Positions 46,175-55,046 of a stretch of 64,000 nt of DNA are shown in pieces. The stretch lies in assembly GCA_021775875.1 (NCBI GenBank), contig JAJFHA010000009.1, positions 62,001 to 126,000 of the forward strand. The letters are read 5' to 3'. A program made the position numbers and the translations under genes. Position 1 is the stretch's first letter, and every line of letters starts with the position of its first letter. Source of the stretch: Hyphomicrobiales bacterium (GTDB lineage Bacteria; Pseudomonadota; Alphaproteobacteria; Rhizobiales; NORP267). The notes under the pieces are model-generated. The model saw nothing but the letters and a program-made list of their open reading frames with translations. It was not told the origin of the DNA and did not search any database.

Positions 46175-46576
46175 TCACTGGCCTGACAGGACCTGGCTGG
46201 CAATATTGATATATTTCCGCCCGGCTTCCTGGGCCTGCATAACGGCGTCTTCCAGATTGGCTTCGCCCCGCACACTGGCAAGCTTGATAAGCATGGGCAA
46301 ATTGACACCAGCTAACACTTCAACCTGGAGATTTTCCATGACCGAAATTGCAAGATTTGAAGGGGTGCCGCCAAACATGTCGGTCAGCAATATAACGCCG
46401 CCACCGGTATCAACGCGCTCAATCGCTTTCACAATTTCGGCACGGCGCTGTTCCATATCATCATCAGGACCGATTGATACGGTTTCAACATTCTCTTGCG
46501 GTCCAACCACATGCTCCAGCGCCGCCCTGAATTCTGCAGCCAGCCGTCCGTGGGTAACCAGAACAAGCCCAATCAT
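46175..46576 (-). CDS. PTS EIIA(Man)-type protein
   Basis: A 133-residue EIIA of the mannose family. The start MIGLVLVTHGRLAAEFRAAL has the phosphoryl-accepting His10, and GGGVILLTDMFGGTPSNLA is the family core. No membrane transport components lie nearby, so it is regulatory rather than for sugar uptake. ATG 46576 has AGGAG 6 bases upstream. It sits between hprK (69-base gap) and HPr. In relatives this protein affects ChvG or carbon metabolism; here that is inference. Confidence 0.92.
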   Translation of the reverse strand: MIGLVLVTHGRLAAEFRAALEHVVGPQENVETVSIGPDDDMEQRRAEIVKAIERVDTGGGVILLTDMFGGTPSNLAISVMENLQVEVLAGVNLPMLIKLASVRGEANLEDAVMQAQEAGRKYINIASQVLSGQ

Positions 46577-46644
46577 GAAATCTCCTACCGCCCCAGCCGT
46601 TGCCGGTCTCACCATTCCGGGTTGCGATCTTCATCATTGAATAT

Positions 46645-47199
46645 TTAGGGCACCTGATGCAACAGGCTATCCACACCTTTGGTGGAAAGGGTGTCCGGCA
46701 GATAGTTGTTTTCCGCAAGCCGGGCCATGGCGACCATGATAAGGGCGAGGGTGCCGGGTGCCCGTGCATCAAGCGTCAATCGCGCCAGACTAATCCCCGC
46801 AATATTGGTCATGAGCGCTTGAGGATTGGGTAGGCGAACCAGCTCTTCCCTGTTTTCCACAAGATCCACCACCAGCCCGGCAATGGCCTGTCTTTCATAA
46901 TCTTCGCGGAAAATGCCGATGCCAGCATGCTCCCTCAGTCCGCCAATTTGTAGCGGTGCACTGAGAATAAGCCGCGTCCCCGCGGTTTCAATTTTGGTTT
47001 GGTCATCGGCAACCATGCGTGCAAACCGTCCTTCAAGCCTGGCAGTATGGAGCAACGCGCCGGCAAATCTCGACTTGCCGCTTCCCGTTGGCCCACGCAG
47101 CAACAAGGCTCTCGGGCCAATCAACAGGCAGGTGCCATGGATCAGTTTGCTATTGTCAGGTTTTTGCAATGAGACAATCTGGCTCGTGTCCGCGGTCAT
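46645..47199 (-). CDS. hprK: HPr kinase/phosphorylase, short alphaproteobacterial form
   Basis: A 184-residue protein equal to the C-terminal catalytic domain of HPr kinase. The P-loop is LRGPTGSGKSRFAGALLH, MVADDQTKIETAG has the catalytic aspartates and GLREHAGIGIFRE is the signature loop. The N-terminal domain of Firmicutes HprK is absent, as is usual in this class, although the protein is somewhat longer than the common 150 residues. It starts 5 bases after the chvG stop, so it is in the chvI-chvG operon. Its substrate is Ser61 of the nearby HPr. Confidence 0.93.
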   Translation of the reverse strand: MTADTSQIVSLQKPDNSKLIHGTCLLIGPRALLLRGPTGSGKSRFAGALLHTARLEGRFARMVADDQTKIETAGTRLILSAPLQIGGLREHAGIGIFREDYERQAIAGLVVDLVENREELVRLPNPQALMTNIAGISLARLTLDARAPGTLALIMVAMARLAENNYLPDTLSTKGVDSLLHQVP

Positions 47200-47204
47200 C
47201 GGGA

Positions 47205-48998
47205 CTATTTCCTGTCAAGCACAGGCAACCGCACAATGAAGCGGGCGCCAGAAATTTCATCCTGTGATCTCTTGCCGTCTGGTTTCCAAATATCTCTATT
47301 TTCTGCACGAATGGTGCCTTTGTGGCTGGCTATTATTTGCTCGGAAATACTGAGACCCAGGCCTGAATGATCGCCGAACGCATCTTCAGCGGGCCGGTCG
47401 GTATGGAACCGGCTGAAAATCCGCTCTAGATTTTCCGGATTGATCCCCGGTCCGTTATCCTCGACCCGGATTTCAATCATGCCGCTTTGGCGCTCAGCAC
47501 TGACACGGATATGATCGCCTCGGGCGGAAAAAGTCAGGGCGTTGCTCAGCAGATTGTCAATCACCTGTCCAAGACGGCTGGCATGACCATTGACCTGAAA
47601 GCCGTTGCGGGCAGAGGTATCCTTGATATCCAGATCAACAACAACGCCGCTCTCTTCCTGTCTGGAATTTGCCACATCGACAACTGCTTGCAGAAGTCTC
47701 CGGATATCCACCGGTTCGGCATCGGCAAGGGCTAGCTCTGCATCCAGCCTGGATGCGTCGGAAATATCGCTGATCAGACGATCAAGGCGTTTTATGTCGT
47801 GTAGAATAATTTTGGTGAGCCGGGCCTTGTCATGATCGGTTTTAGCTAGCGGCATGGTTTCAACTGCGCTTTGCAGTGATGTAAGCGGATTTTTCAATTC
47901 GTGAGACACGTCGGCCGCAAAGCTCTCAATCGCTTCAATCCGGCGATACAAGGCGTTGGTCATTTCCCGCAACGCTCCCGACAGGTCGCCAATTTCGTCC
48001 TGGCGGTGGGTGAAATCAGGGATCTCTTCCCGCGCCTTGATGGAGCGCCGCACCCGGTCGGCACCAGCGGCAAGCCGATGCATGGGTCCGGCAATGGTGC
48101 GGGCCAACAACATCGATAAAATTATAGAAATTCCAGCAGCCACCAAAAAAACGCGCAGAATACCAAACCGTTCGGCGCTGAGCACGGCATCAATATCACC
48201 ACCTCGTGTCGAGAGCAGAAGAACCCCAAGCACGGTACGGAAACGCCGCACAGGAACCGCGACGCTAACCAGCAACTCACCATGATCATTGACCCGGACC
48301 ATGACGCCTTTTGATCCTGTAAGGGCGGCGGTCACTTCCGGATACCCAAGACCATTATCGGGCCCAAGCTCCTCATAAAGGGGTAAATCACCGCGCCGCA
48401 ACCAAACCATGAAACTACGCCACACCCGGTCATACCAACTCACATTGTCAGTGCTGATTTCGGGTAGATCGTAACGCAGTATTTCACCTCGCGAATAGAG
48501 ATTGCGCGAATCCAGAATAAGCGAACCGGCATCATCATAAATTCGCGCTCGGGTTCCTGTCGGTAAAATCAGATGGCGCAGAACCGGGGCAATCTTCGCC
48601 GGGTTGATAGGAAATTCGAGAGCATCAAATTCATCGACCGGTGACAGGCTCTGCCCGGTTTCCAGTTCCAGCAACCGGTCAGGGTCGATGGTGATCGTAT
48701 TGGTTTCAACCGTTGCTGAAGCTGCGATTGCAGCCGCAATAATTTCGCCCTGGGTAAGCAGGCTTTCTTCCCGCGCATCAATCAAACCTTCGCGAAACTG
48801 GTTCAAAAACAGGATACCGGTCATCAAACCAAACAGGGCAAGCAGATTGAGAAACAATATCCGCCGTGAGAGAGAAGAAAAACCGTATCGCGCAAGGCTC
48901 TGCGCTTGGCGGCCAAACCAGCGAAAAATCTGGCTCCACCAGGGGCGGACAATACGCTCCGCTTTACTTTCCCAAGACCGGTTGGTCTCTACGGCCAT
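47205..48998 (-). CDS. chvG: Sensor histidine kinase ChvG/ExoS
   Basis: A 597-residue membrane sensor with two membrane helices (residues 46-68 and 285-305), a periplasmic domain between them, a HAMP segment (RTIAGPMHRLAAGADRVR), and a kinase core. His366 lies in FAADVSHELKNPLTSL. The N- and G-boxes read VIDNLLSNALTF, VEDNGPGINPENLERIF and SGLGLSISEQIIASHKG. ChvG responds to acid and cell-wall stress in Agrobacterium and Sinorhizobium, with ExoR as periplasmic repressor; no exoR is in this window. ATG 48998 has GGGGT just upstream. Confidence 0.95.
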   Translation of the reverse strand: MAVETNRSWESKAERIVRPWWSQIFRWFGRQAQSLARYGFSSLSRRILFLNLLALFGLMTGILFLNQFREGLIDAREESLLTQGEIIAAAIAASATVETNTITIDPDRLLELETGQSLSPVDEFDALEFPINPAKIAPVLRHLILPTGTRARIYDDAGSLILDSRNLYSRGEILRYDLPEISTDNVSWYDRVWRSFMVWLRRGDLPLYEELGPDNGLGYPEVTAALTGSKGVMVRVNDHGELLVSVAVPVRRFRTVLGVLLLSTRGGDIDAVLSAERFGILRVFLVAAGISIILSMLLARTIAGPMHRLAAGADRVRRSIKAREEIPDFTHRQDEIGDLSGALREMTNALYRRIEAIESFAADVSHELKNPLTSLQSAVETMPLAKTDHDKARLTKIILHDIKRLDRLISDISDASRLDAELALADAEPVDIRRLLQAVVDVANSRQEESGVVVDLDIKDTSARNGFQVNGHASRLGQVIDNLLSNALTFSARGDHIRVSAERQSGMIEIRVEDNGPGINPENLERIFSRFHTDRPAEDAFGDHSGLGLSISEQIIASHKGTIRAENRDIWKPDGKRSQDEISGARFIVRLPVLDRK

Positions 48999-49041
48999 CT
49001 TTACCCCATGCCCGGTATGCCGGGCATGGCCCGGAGAATGA

Positions 49042-49746
49042 TCAGGCTCCTGGTTCCTTGAACTTGTAGCCGACCCCATAAAGAGTCTCAATCACGTCAA
49101 AATCATTATCGACAATTTTAAATTTTTTGCGCAACCGTTTAATGTGGCTGTCGATGGTACGGTCATCCACATAAACCTGTTCGTCATAAGCGGCGTCCAT
49201 CAGCGTGTTGCGGCTTTTCACAACCCCGGGGCGCTGGGCCAAGGAATAGAGAATCAAAAATTCAGTGACTGTCAGGGTCACATTCTGGTTCCGCCAGGTA
49301 CAAGCATGGCGTTCAGGGTCCATACAGAGCGGTCCGCGCTCCAGAACCTTGCTGTCATTTTCAGGGGTCTGGCTGGCCTCGCGGGGATTGGCCCGTTTCA
49401 AAACCGTCTTAACCCTCTCAACCAGAAGGCGTTGGGAGAAGGGTTTGCAGATAAAATCATCTGCACCCATTTTAAGCCCGAACAATTCGTCGATCTCTTC
49501 GTTTTTCGACGTCAGAAAAATTACCGGCAATTCGGAATCTTTACGAAGACGCCGCAACACTTCCAGCCCGTCCATGCGCGGCATTTTGATATCCAGTACC
49601 ATCAAATCCGGTGGATCAGATTTCGCTGCTGCCAGAGCATTGGCCCCATCGGTATAGGATTTCACCTTATAACCTTCTGATTCAAGGACCATACTGACCG
49701 AAGTCAGGATATTCTTGTCGTCATCAACCAGTGCAATCGTCGGCAT
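49042..49746 (-). CDS. chvI: Response regulator ChvI
   Basis: A 234-residue OmpR-family response regulator. The receiver starts [19 protein letters not shown], with phospho-Asp52 in [13 protein letters not shown], the Thr in [10 protein letters not shown] and Lys in DDFICKPFS. The C-terminal winged helix has [15 protein letters not shown] and [18 protein letters not shown] with YGVGYKF at the end. ATG 49746 has GGAG 5 bases upstream. It is divergent from the FMN-protein and pckA genes, and chvG follows after 43 bases. ChvI controls envelope, motility and carbon genes in relatives. Confidence 0.96.
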   Translation of the reverse strand: MPTIALVDDDKNILTSVSMVLESEGYKVKSYTDGANALAAAKSDPPDLMVLDIKMPRMDGLEVLRRLRKDSELPVIFLTSKNEEIDELFGLKMGADDFICKPFSQRLLVERVKTVLKRANPREASQTPENDSKVLERGPLCMDPERHACTWRNQNVTLTVTEFLILYSLAQRPGVVKSRNTLMDAAYDEQVYVDDRTIDSHIKRLRKKFKIVDNDFDVIETLYGVGYKFKEPGA

Positions 49747-49926
49747 CGCCGCTCCAATTCTGTATGCTGCCCAGTTTCGTGCTAAATGACCCGATATGAG
49801 CTTTTCATGGGCAAATTGTGGCAAACCTGATTTGTGGCAAACATGGTGTTTAATCATAGCGGTGGAAAGACGTGACGTCATACTTTTTTCAACTCCCGGT
49901 AAATGGCAGCCTTTGGAGGTAAACGA

Positions 49927-50385
49927 ATGGACGTGGATATCAGCGCCGCGATAGCAACAACCAAATCATTGTTAGACCACGCGGTTTATGCCCGTTTGGC
50001 CACGGGGGACGCTGAAAATGGACATCCATTTGTCTCATTGGTGGCGATCGGGTTTTCAGTTGACCGGGCGCCGCTAACCCTGATTTCGAGCCTGGCAAGA
50101 CATACCCGAAATTTGCAAACCGACGGGCGGGCGAGCCTGTTGTTTGAAGAAACCAACGCCAACGAAAAGGATTTATTGGCCAGAGCTAGGGTTACGCTTG
50201 TTGGTTCCATGCAACAAGTTTCCGATCAGGCGGCATTGGAACGGTTCATCGCCTCCCAGCCCCAGGCAAAAGTCTATGCGGATTTCAGAGATTTTTCCCT
50301 TTGGCAGATGGACATCGAGGAAGCTTATCTGGTTGCTGGGTTTGGCAGGATCGCCTCGATTCCTGGCATTAACCTGTTGTCCTGA
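49927..50385 (+). CDS. HugZ/pyridoxamine-phosphate-oxidase-fold flavin or haem protein
   Basis: A 152-residue split-barrel protein of the PNPOx-like group. [44 protein letters not shown] and [20 protein letters not shown] match the HugZ/CREG-type FMN-binding region. The C-terminal [20 protein letters not shown] completes it. No HugZ C-terminal haem domain is seen. GGAGG lies 7 bases before ATG 49927. It sits in the chvI-pckA divergent region. The cofactor and substrate cannot be fixed; a haem-degradation or redox role is a family guess. Confidence 0.75.
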   Translation: MDVDISAAIATTKSLLDHAVYARLATGDAENGHPFVSLVAIGFSVDRAPLTLISSLARHTRNLQTDGRASLLFEETNANEKDLLARARVTLVGSMQQVSDQAALERFIASQPQAKVYADFRDFSLWQMDIEEAYLVAGFGRIASIPGINLLS

Positions 50386-50615
50386 AAAATCGAAATTAAG
50401 CAACCTCTGGATTCCCCGTGACGAGATTGGTCAAAGGTCTTATGGTGATGGCGTATCGGCTCCATTAGGGTCCGGATTCAATTGTGGAAAGATCGGCAAA
50501 AGACGTGAATTTCTGCCGTCATTATGCCCAATATGGCGATCAACCTTAACCAATCCAAGAAACGCGGAATAAAAAAAATGATTTCAGGACCCGCAGGGCT
50601 TTCCGGGAGGAAACA

Positions 50616-52232
50616 TTGAAACAGACAGGCATCTTTAACAGCGCTGCCGGGGCAGACCTGTTTGGGCTGGATAATCTGGGGTCCCTGAGCTGGAACCAGA
50701 CGGCACCGGATCTTTACCAGACCGCGATTGAGCGTGGCGAAGGTCAAATCTCGGCGGGCGGGCCTTTGGTGGTTATCACCGGACAACATACCGGGCGTTC
50801 TGCCAATGATAAATTCCTGGTGCGTGACACCGCCAACGAAGAAATTGTGTGGTGGGATAATTGCGCGTCGATCACCCCTGATCAGTTTGAAACCCTCCGC
50901 AAAGATTTTCTGGCTCACGCAGAAGGCATGGACCTGTTCGCGCAGGATTTATACGGCGGCGCCGACCCGGCCTACCGCCTGCCGGTCCGCATCTATACCG
51001 AATATGCGTGGCATTCGCTTTTTATCCGCCACATGCTGCGCCGCCCGGAAGTGAGCGATCTTGCATCTTTCTCACCTGAAATGACAATCATCGATCTGCC
51101 AAGCTTCAAGGCTGATCCGGAACGCCACGGCACCCGCACCGATACGGTGATTGCCTGCGATTTTGAAAACGGCATCGTCCTGATCGGCAACACCTCGTAT
51201 GCTGGCGAGATCAAGAAATCTGTTTTCTCCTACCTGAATTACCAACTGCCCGCCAAAGGCGTCATGCCCATGCATTGCTCCGCCAATGTAGGCGACGCTG
51301 ACGATTCAGCAGTATTTTTCGGGCTTTCCGGCACCGGCAAAACAACCCTCTCGGCCGACCCGGACCGGACCCTGATCGGCGACGACGAGCATGGCTGGTC
51401 GGATACTGGATTGTTTAATTTTGAAGGTGGCTGTTACGCCAAGACGATCCGCTTGTCGGCGGAAGCCGAACCCGAAATTTTTGCAACCACCCAGCGGTTC
51501 GGGACCGTGCTTGAAAATGTGGTGATCAATCCAAGAACCAGAATTGCGGATTTTGACGATGCCAGCCTGACCGAAAATGGTCGCTGCGCTTATCCGCTTG
51601 ACTATATCCCGAATGCCAGTGCCACCTCACTGGCGCCCAATCCGCAAAATGTCATCATGCTGACAGCGGACGCCTTTGGGGTAATGCCGCCAATCGCCCG
51701 GCTGACGCCGAGCCAGGCCATGTATCATTTCCTCTCCGGCTATACCGCTAAAGTGGCCGGCACTGAAAAGGGCATGGGGAATGAGCCGCAGGCGACCTTC
51801 TCAACCTGTTTCGGAGCGCCCTTCATGCCGCGTCATCCGAGTGTCTATGGCACTCTGTTGCGCGATAAAATTTCGAAAAACGACACCACTTGCTGGCTGG
51901 TAAATACCGGTTGGACCGGCGGCGCTTATGGTGAAGGGGAGCGGATGCCGATCAAGGCGACTCGCGCGCTTCTGGCCGCCGCATTGGATGGTAGCCTGAA
52001 CAATGTTGAAATGCGCACTGACCCTAATTTTGGTTTTGAAGTACCGGTCGAAGTGCCGGGAGTTGATACCAGCATTCTCGATCCCAGAGAAACCTGGTCC
52101 GATCAGGCCGCGTATGACACCCAGGCCCAGAATTTGGTACAGATGTTTATCAACAATTTCGAAAAATTTGAGACCTATGTCGATCCTGACGTGCGCGATG
52201 CGGCACCCATAATTTCAACCGCAGCCGAATAG
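50616..52232 (+). CDS. pckA: Phosphoenolpyruvate carboxykinase (ATP)
   Basis: A 538-residue ATP-dependent PEPCK that makes PEP from oxaloacetate in gluconeogenesis. The P-loop [16 protein letters not shown], the [21 protein letters not shown] metal-site block and [16 protein letters not shown] are intact. The start is TTG 50616 with GGGAGG 5 bases upstream; no ATG fits. In alphaproteobacteria pckA faces chvI, as it does here, and is controlled by the ChvGI/PTS system in some species. A gene-free 230 bp precedes it. Confidence 0.96.
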   Translation: MKQTGIFNSAAGADLFGLDNLGSLSWNQTAPDLYQTAIERGEGQISAGGPLVVITGQHTGRSANDKFLVRDTANEEIVWWDNCASITPDQFETLRKDFLAHAEGMDLFAQDLYGGADPAYRLPVRIYTEYAWHSLFIRHMLRRPEVSDLASFSPEMTIIDLPSFKADPERHGTRTDTVIACDFENGIVLIGNTSYAGEIKKSVFSYLNYQLPAKGVMPMHCSANVGDADDSAVFFGLSGTGKTTLSADPDRTLIGDDEHGWSDTGLFNFEGGCYAKTIRLSAEAEPEIFATTQRFGTVLENVVINPRTRIADFDDASLTENGRCAYPLDYIPNASATSLAPNPQNVIMLTADAFGVMPPIARLTPSQAMYHFLSGYTAKVAGTEKGMGNEPQATFSTCFGAPFMPRHPSVYGTLLRDKISKNDTTCWLVNTGWTGGAYGEGERMPIKATRALLAAALDGSLNNVEMRTDPNFGFEVPVEVPGVDTSILDPRETWSDQAAYDTQAQNLVQMFINNFEKFETYVDPDVRDAAPIISTAAE

Positions 52233-52245
52233 CCATCTCGGAGCC

Positions 52246-53739
52246 ATGACCAAAGCGAAACGTCCAAGAGGGGCGGTGGCAGCGGGGCACAGGCTAACAG
52301 CAGAAGCCGCCGCTAATATCTTGCGTGAAGGCGGCACAGTTTTTGATGCAGCCATTGCCGGCATGTGGATGGCCTGCGTAGTTGAGCCGGTATTATCTTC
52401 AATCGGCGGTGGTGGGTTCCTGATGGCCCGCGAGGCCGGCCAGCCTGCCCGCCTGGTAGATTTTTTCACTCATACGCCGCGCCGGTTTCGACCCGTGGAT
52501 GAAATTGAGTTCGAAGCTGTTCACGCAGATTTTGGCCCCACCACTCAGGAATTTCATGTTGGACTCGGAGCCAGTGCCACGCCCGGCTTCGTGCCCGGCA
52601 TGTTTGCGATCCACGAGCAATTTTGCCGTTTGCCGATGAACCGGCTCGCGGAGCAAGCTTTTGAAACAGCCTGCTCCGGATTTGAAATCACGGCCTTTCA
52701 GGCCTTTTTGCTGGAAGTGGTATCACCCATCTACAAATGGAGCGATCCGGCCCTGGCATTATTTGCACCAGACGGAGCATTGCCAAAATCTGGTGAGATA
52801 TTTCGCAACCCTGACCTTGGTAATGCGTTGGAGGCGATTGCACGGGAAGGATTGCGGATTGCCACCGAAGGCGAAATTGCCCAGGCAATGCTGACGGATG
52901 CGGATGCTGGGTGCTTGCGGGCAAACGATCTGGCTGCTTACCGGGTCGAGACCCGCGCCCCACTTCAGACAAGCCTTGAAGGCAACAATCTTGCCCTCAA
53001 CCCGCCGCCTTCCTGTGGCGGGACATTGATTGGCTACATGATGGCGCGAATCGGCATAAACACTTCTGACGACCCGGCAATTGTCGCTTATGCAAAAGCC
53101 ATTGCTGCAACCGACGCCAAATGGCGTCAGGCCAAATGCAACATCAATACTTTTACCGGCAATGCCACCGGTTCTGATCACAGCAATGCCAGCCGCGGCA
53201 CCACCCATATCAGCATTGTCGATGCCGATGGCAACGCCGCCGCGATTACCGTTTCCAACGGCGAGGGCAATGGCCGGATCGTGCCGGGGTGCGGTTTCAT
53301 GGTGAACAATATGCTGGGTGAAGAAGATCTCAATCCGGGCGGACTTTACAAATGGCGCGAGAATATTCGCCTCGCCTCAATGATGGCACCAACTATCGCC
53401 ACCCGGTCCAACCAGATGGTTGCAGCGCTTGGGTCTGGGGGCTCAAACCGGATCAGATCGGCCTTGTTTCAGGTTATGTGCAGGCTGTTTCGCGAGGGCC
53501 TGTCAGTAGAAGACGCGATCACTGCCAGCCGCACCCACGTGGAACACGGCCATCTGGAATTTGAAATACCGCCCGAAGAAGGTGACCGCCTTCAACTGGA
53601 AGCCGCCTTCCCCGAACACAGATTATGGGCCGAACCAAACCTGTTTTTCGGCGGCACCCACATGGTGCGCCTCAACGCCGAAAAAGGCCTGGAAGCCGCC
53701 GGTGACCCGCGCCGCAGCGGAGTCGCGATACTGGTCTAG
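52246..53739 (+). CDS. ggt: Gamma-glutamyltransferase family protein
   Basis: A 497-residue Ntn-hydrolase of the gamma-glutamyltranspeptidase family. The proenzyme is self-cleaved before the catalytic Thr in ASRGTTHISIVDADGNAAA near residue 320. SIGGGGFLMA and LGSGGSNRIRSALFQVM are family blocks. No signal peptide is seen at the start MTKAKRPRGAVAAGH, so it is probably cytoplasmic, unlike periplasmic GGT. It is a little shorter than E. coli GGT. It follows pckA by 13 bases and converges with the MarR gene with a 4-base overlap. It may act on glutathione or on another gamma-glutamyl compound; the substrate is unknown. Confidence 0.88.
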   Translation: MTKAKRPRGAVAAGHRLTAEAAANILREGGTVFDAAIAGMWMACVVEPVLSSIGGGGFLMAREAGQPARLVDFFTHTPRRFRPVDEIEFEAVHADFGPTTQEFHVGLGASATPGFVPGMFAIHEQFCRLPMNRLAEQAFETACSGFEITAFQAFLLEVVSPIYKWSDPALALFAPDGALPKSGEIFRNPDLGNALEAIAREGLRIATEGEIAQAMLTDADAGCLRANDLAAYRVETRAPLQTSLEGNNLALNPPPSCGGTLIGYMMARIGINTSDDPAIVAYAKAIAATDAKWRQAKCNINTFTGNATGSDHSNASRGTTHISIVDADGNAAAITVSNGEGNGRIVPGCGFMVNNMLGEEDLNPGGLYKWRENIRLASMMAPTIATRSNQMVAALGSGGSNRIRSALFQVMCRLFREGLSVEDAITASRTHVEHGHLEFEIPPEEGDRLQLEAAFPEHRLWAEPNLFFGGTHMVRLNAEKGLEAAGDPRRSGVAILV

Positions 53740-54221
53740 TTTTCGGGCTGATCGGTAGACGCGCAGTTAATCAAACAGTCGAGCAAGGATGCTAATTCTA
53801 TCTTTTGCATCTCGGATAGATGATCCCCAAATATCTCGTTCATTGCGGCCCCATAGACCGGCCACATTTTGTGGCGAACGGTTTTCCCGGCGCGGGTGAT
53901 GGAAACCATCTGTCCGCGCCCGTCTTCTTTATGTGCTTTACGGTGAATGAAGCCCGCCTTTTCGATCCGGTCGAGCAGGCGCGAAAGGTTATATTGCGCC
54001 AACAACAAATCCCGCTCCAGTTCAAAGGGCCGCAATCCGTCATCCCCTGCGCGCTCAAGCTCCAGCAACACATCGTACCAGGTAAGCGGTGGCAGGTTGG
54101 CGGCCTTCAACGCCGCCTCCACATGGGAAAGCAGCAGATGCTGGGACTTCATCAACCGCACCCAGGCCCGCATTGTCATTTCGTTCGGCGTTTTTTTCAT
54201 ATGCGACAATCGCATATTCAT
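53736..54221 (-). CDS. MarR family transcriptional regulator
   Basis: A 161-residue winged-helix regulator. The helix-turn-helix spans LRPFELERDLLLAQYNLSRL and the wing HKEDGRGQMVSITRAGK. It is divergent from a glutathione transferase gene, with only 93 bases between starts; the MarR product is thus the obvious candidate to control it. Both ATG 54221 and ATG 54200 are possible and neither has an SD; between them lies the inverted repeat ATGCGA-CAA-TCGCAT (54201-54215). The C-terminus overlaps the ggt gene by 4 bases in convergent orientation. The ligand is unknown; MarR proteins usually sense phenolics or oxidants. Confidence 0.85.
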   Translation of the reverse strand: MNMRLSHMKKTPNEMTMRAWVRLMKSQHLLLSHVEAALKAANLPPLTWYDVLLELERAGDDGLRPFELERDLLLAQYNLSRLLDRIEKAGFIHRKAHKEDGRGQMVSITRAGKTVRHKMWPVYGAAMNEIFGDHLSEMQKIELASLLDCLINCASTDQPEN

Positions 54222-54236
54222 GCAATTACATCAAGC

Positions 54237-54277
54237 TTGACATTCTGCCTGTCAAACCAATATACATGCATATGCAT
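54237..54277 (+). promoter_or_regulatory. GST promoter with MarR-type operator palindromes
   Basis: TTGACA at 54237-54242 and TATACA at 54261-54266 with an 18-base spacer form a sigma-70 promoter for the GST gene. TTGACA-N7-TGTCAA (54237-54255) is an inverted repeat on the -35 element, and ATGCATATGCAT (54266-54277) is a perfect 12-bp palindrome next to the -10. Binding of the divergently encoded MarR regulator to them is inferred. Confidence 0.6.
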
Positions 54278-54314
54278 TTATAAATTGTACTGCCAAATTG
54301 GCAGGAGACCAATC

Positions 54315-54998
54315 ATGACGACAGAAAAACTGACATTGATCAGCCACCATCTATGCCCCTACGTTCAGCGCGCCGCAATCTCATTGACCGAGAAAAACAT
54401 TCCGTTTGACCGGATAAATATCGATTTGGCGAACAAACCGGATTGGTTCAAAAAGATCTCGCCGCTCGGCAAAACACCTTTATTGCTGGTTGGTGATATG
54501 GCGATTTTTGAAAGCGCCGTTATCCTGGAATATCTTGAAGATGCGATGCCAAACCCGTTGCATCCGACGGACTCGCTTGAACGGGCCTTGCACCGGTCAT
54601 GGATTGAATTCAGCTCGTCTGTCTTGAATGACATTGGCAGTTTCTATTCAGCTGCGACGCCTGAGATTTTGCAGGAAAAAGCAGACAGCCTGGCAATCAA
54701 GCTTGATCAGCTCGAACAACGTCTCGGTCAAGGCCCATGGTTTGCGGGAGAAAACTTCTCCCTTCCGGACGCAGCCTTCGGTCCGGTTTTTCGCTATTTT
54801 GATGTATTCGACAAAATCGCCGATTTTGGCATTCTGGCAAATAAGCCCTTAGTTTCCGATTGGCGGGAAAAATTGAAACAGCGCCCCTCAATCCGCGATG
54901 CGGTCGCGCCAGATTATGAAGCGAGGCTTTGGATATTTCTTGAAGTCCGCAATTCAGCTTTGACCAGGCTTATGGAAAGCCAATTGGCCACAGCGTAA
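54315..54998 (+). CDS. Glutathione S-transferase family protein
   Basis: A 227-residue GST of the zeta/omega-like kind. The thioredoxin-fold start LISHHLCPYVQRAAISL has a CPYVQR motif, where the Cys is the likely active residue as in omega-class (glutathione-dependent reductase) enzymes. ISPLGKTPLLLV and FESAVILEYLEDAM are the glutathione site. AGGAGA lies 9 bases before ATG 54315. It is divergent from the MarR gene and ends before a hairpin shared with polA. It probably detoxifies or reduces an electrophile sensed by MarR. Confidence 0.88.
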   Translation: MTTEKLTLISHHLCPYVQRAAISLTEKNIPFDRINIDLANKPDWFKKISPLGKTPLLLVGDMAIFESAVILEYLEDAMPNPLHPTDSLERALHRSWIEFSSSVLNDIGSFYSAATPEILQEKADSLAIKLDQLEQRLGQGPWFAGENFSLPDAAFGPVFRYFDVFDKIADFGILANKPLVSDWREKLKQRPSIRDAVAPDYEARLWIFLEVRNSALTRLMESQLATA

Positions 54999-55007
54999 AA
55001 CGTCGAA

Positions 55008-55036
55008 GACCATGAACCTGATTTGGGTTCATGGTC
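55008..55036. terminator. Hairpin between the GST gene and polA
   Basis: GACCATGAACC and GGTTCATGGTC form a perfect 11-bp stem around TGATTTG, in the 48-bp gap between two converging genes. It has no T-tract in either direction, but its place suggests a bidirectional terminator. Confidence 0.6.
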
Positions 55037-55046
55037 GCTCCGGCTC

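Noticed and set aside
53820-54314. Upstream 165 residues of the open frame that contains the GST
   Set aside because: They are antisense to the MarR gene; the SD at AGGAGA and the GST fold both place the start at 54315.
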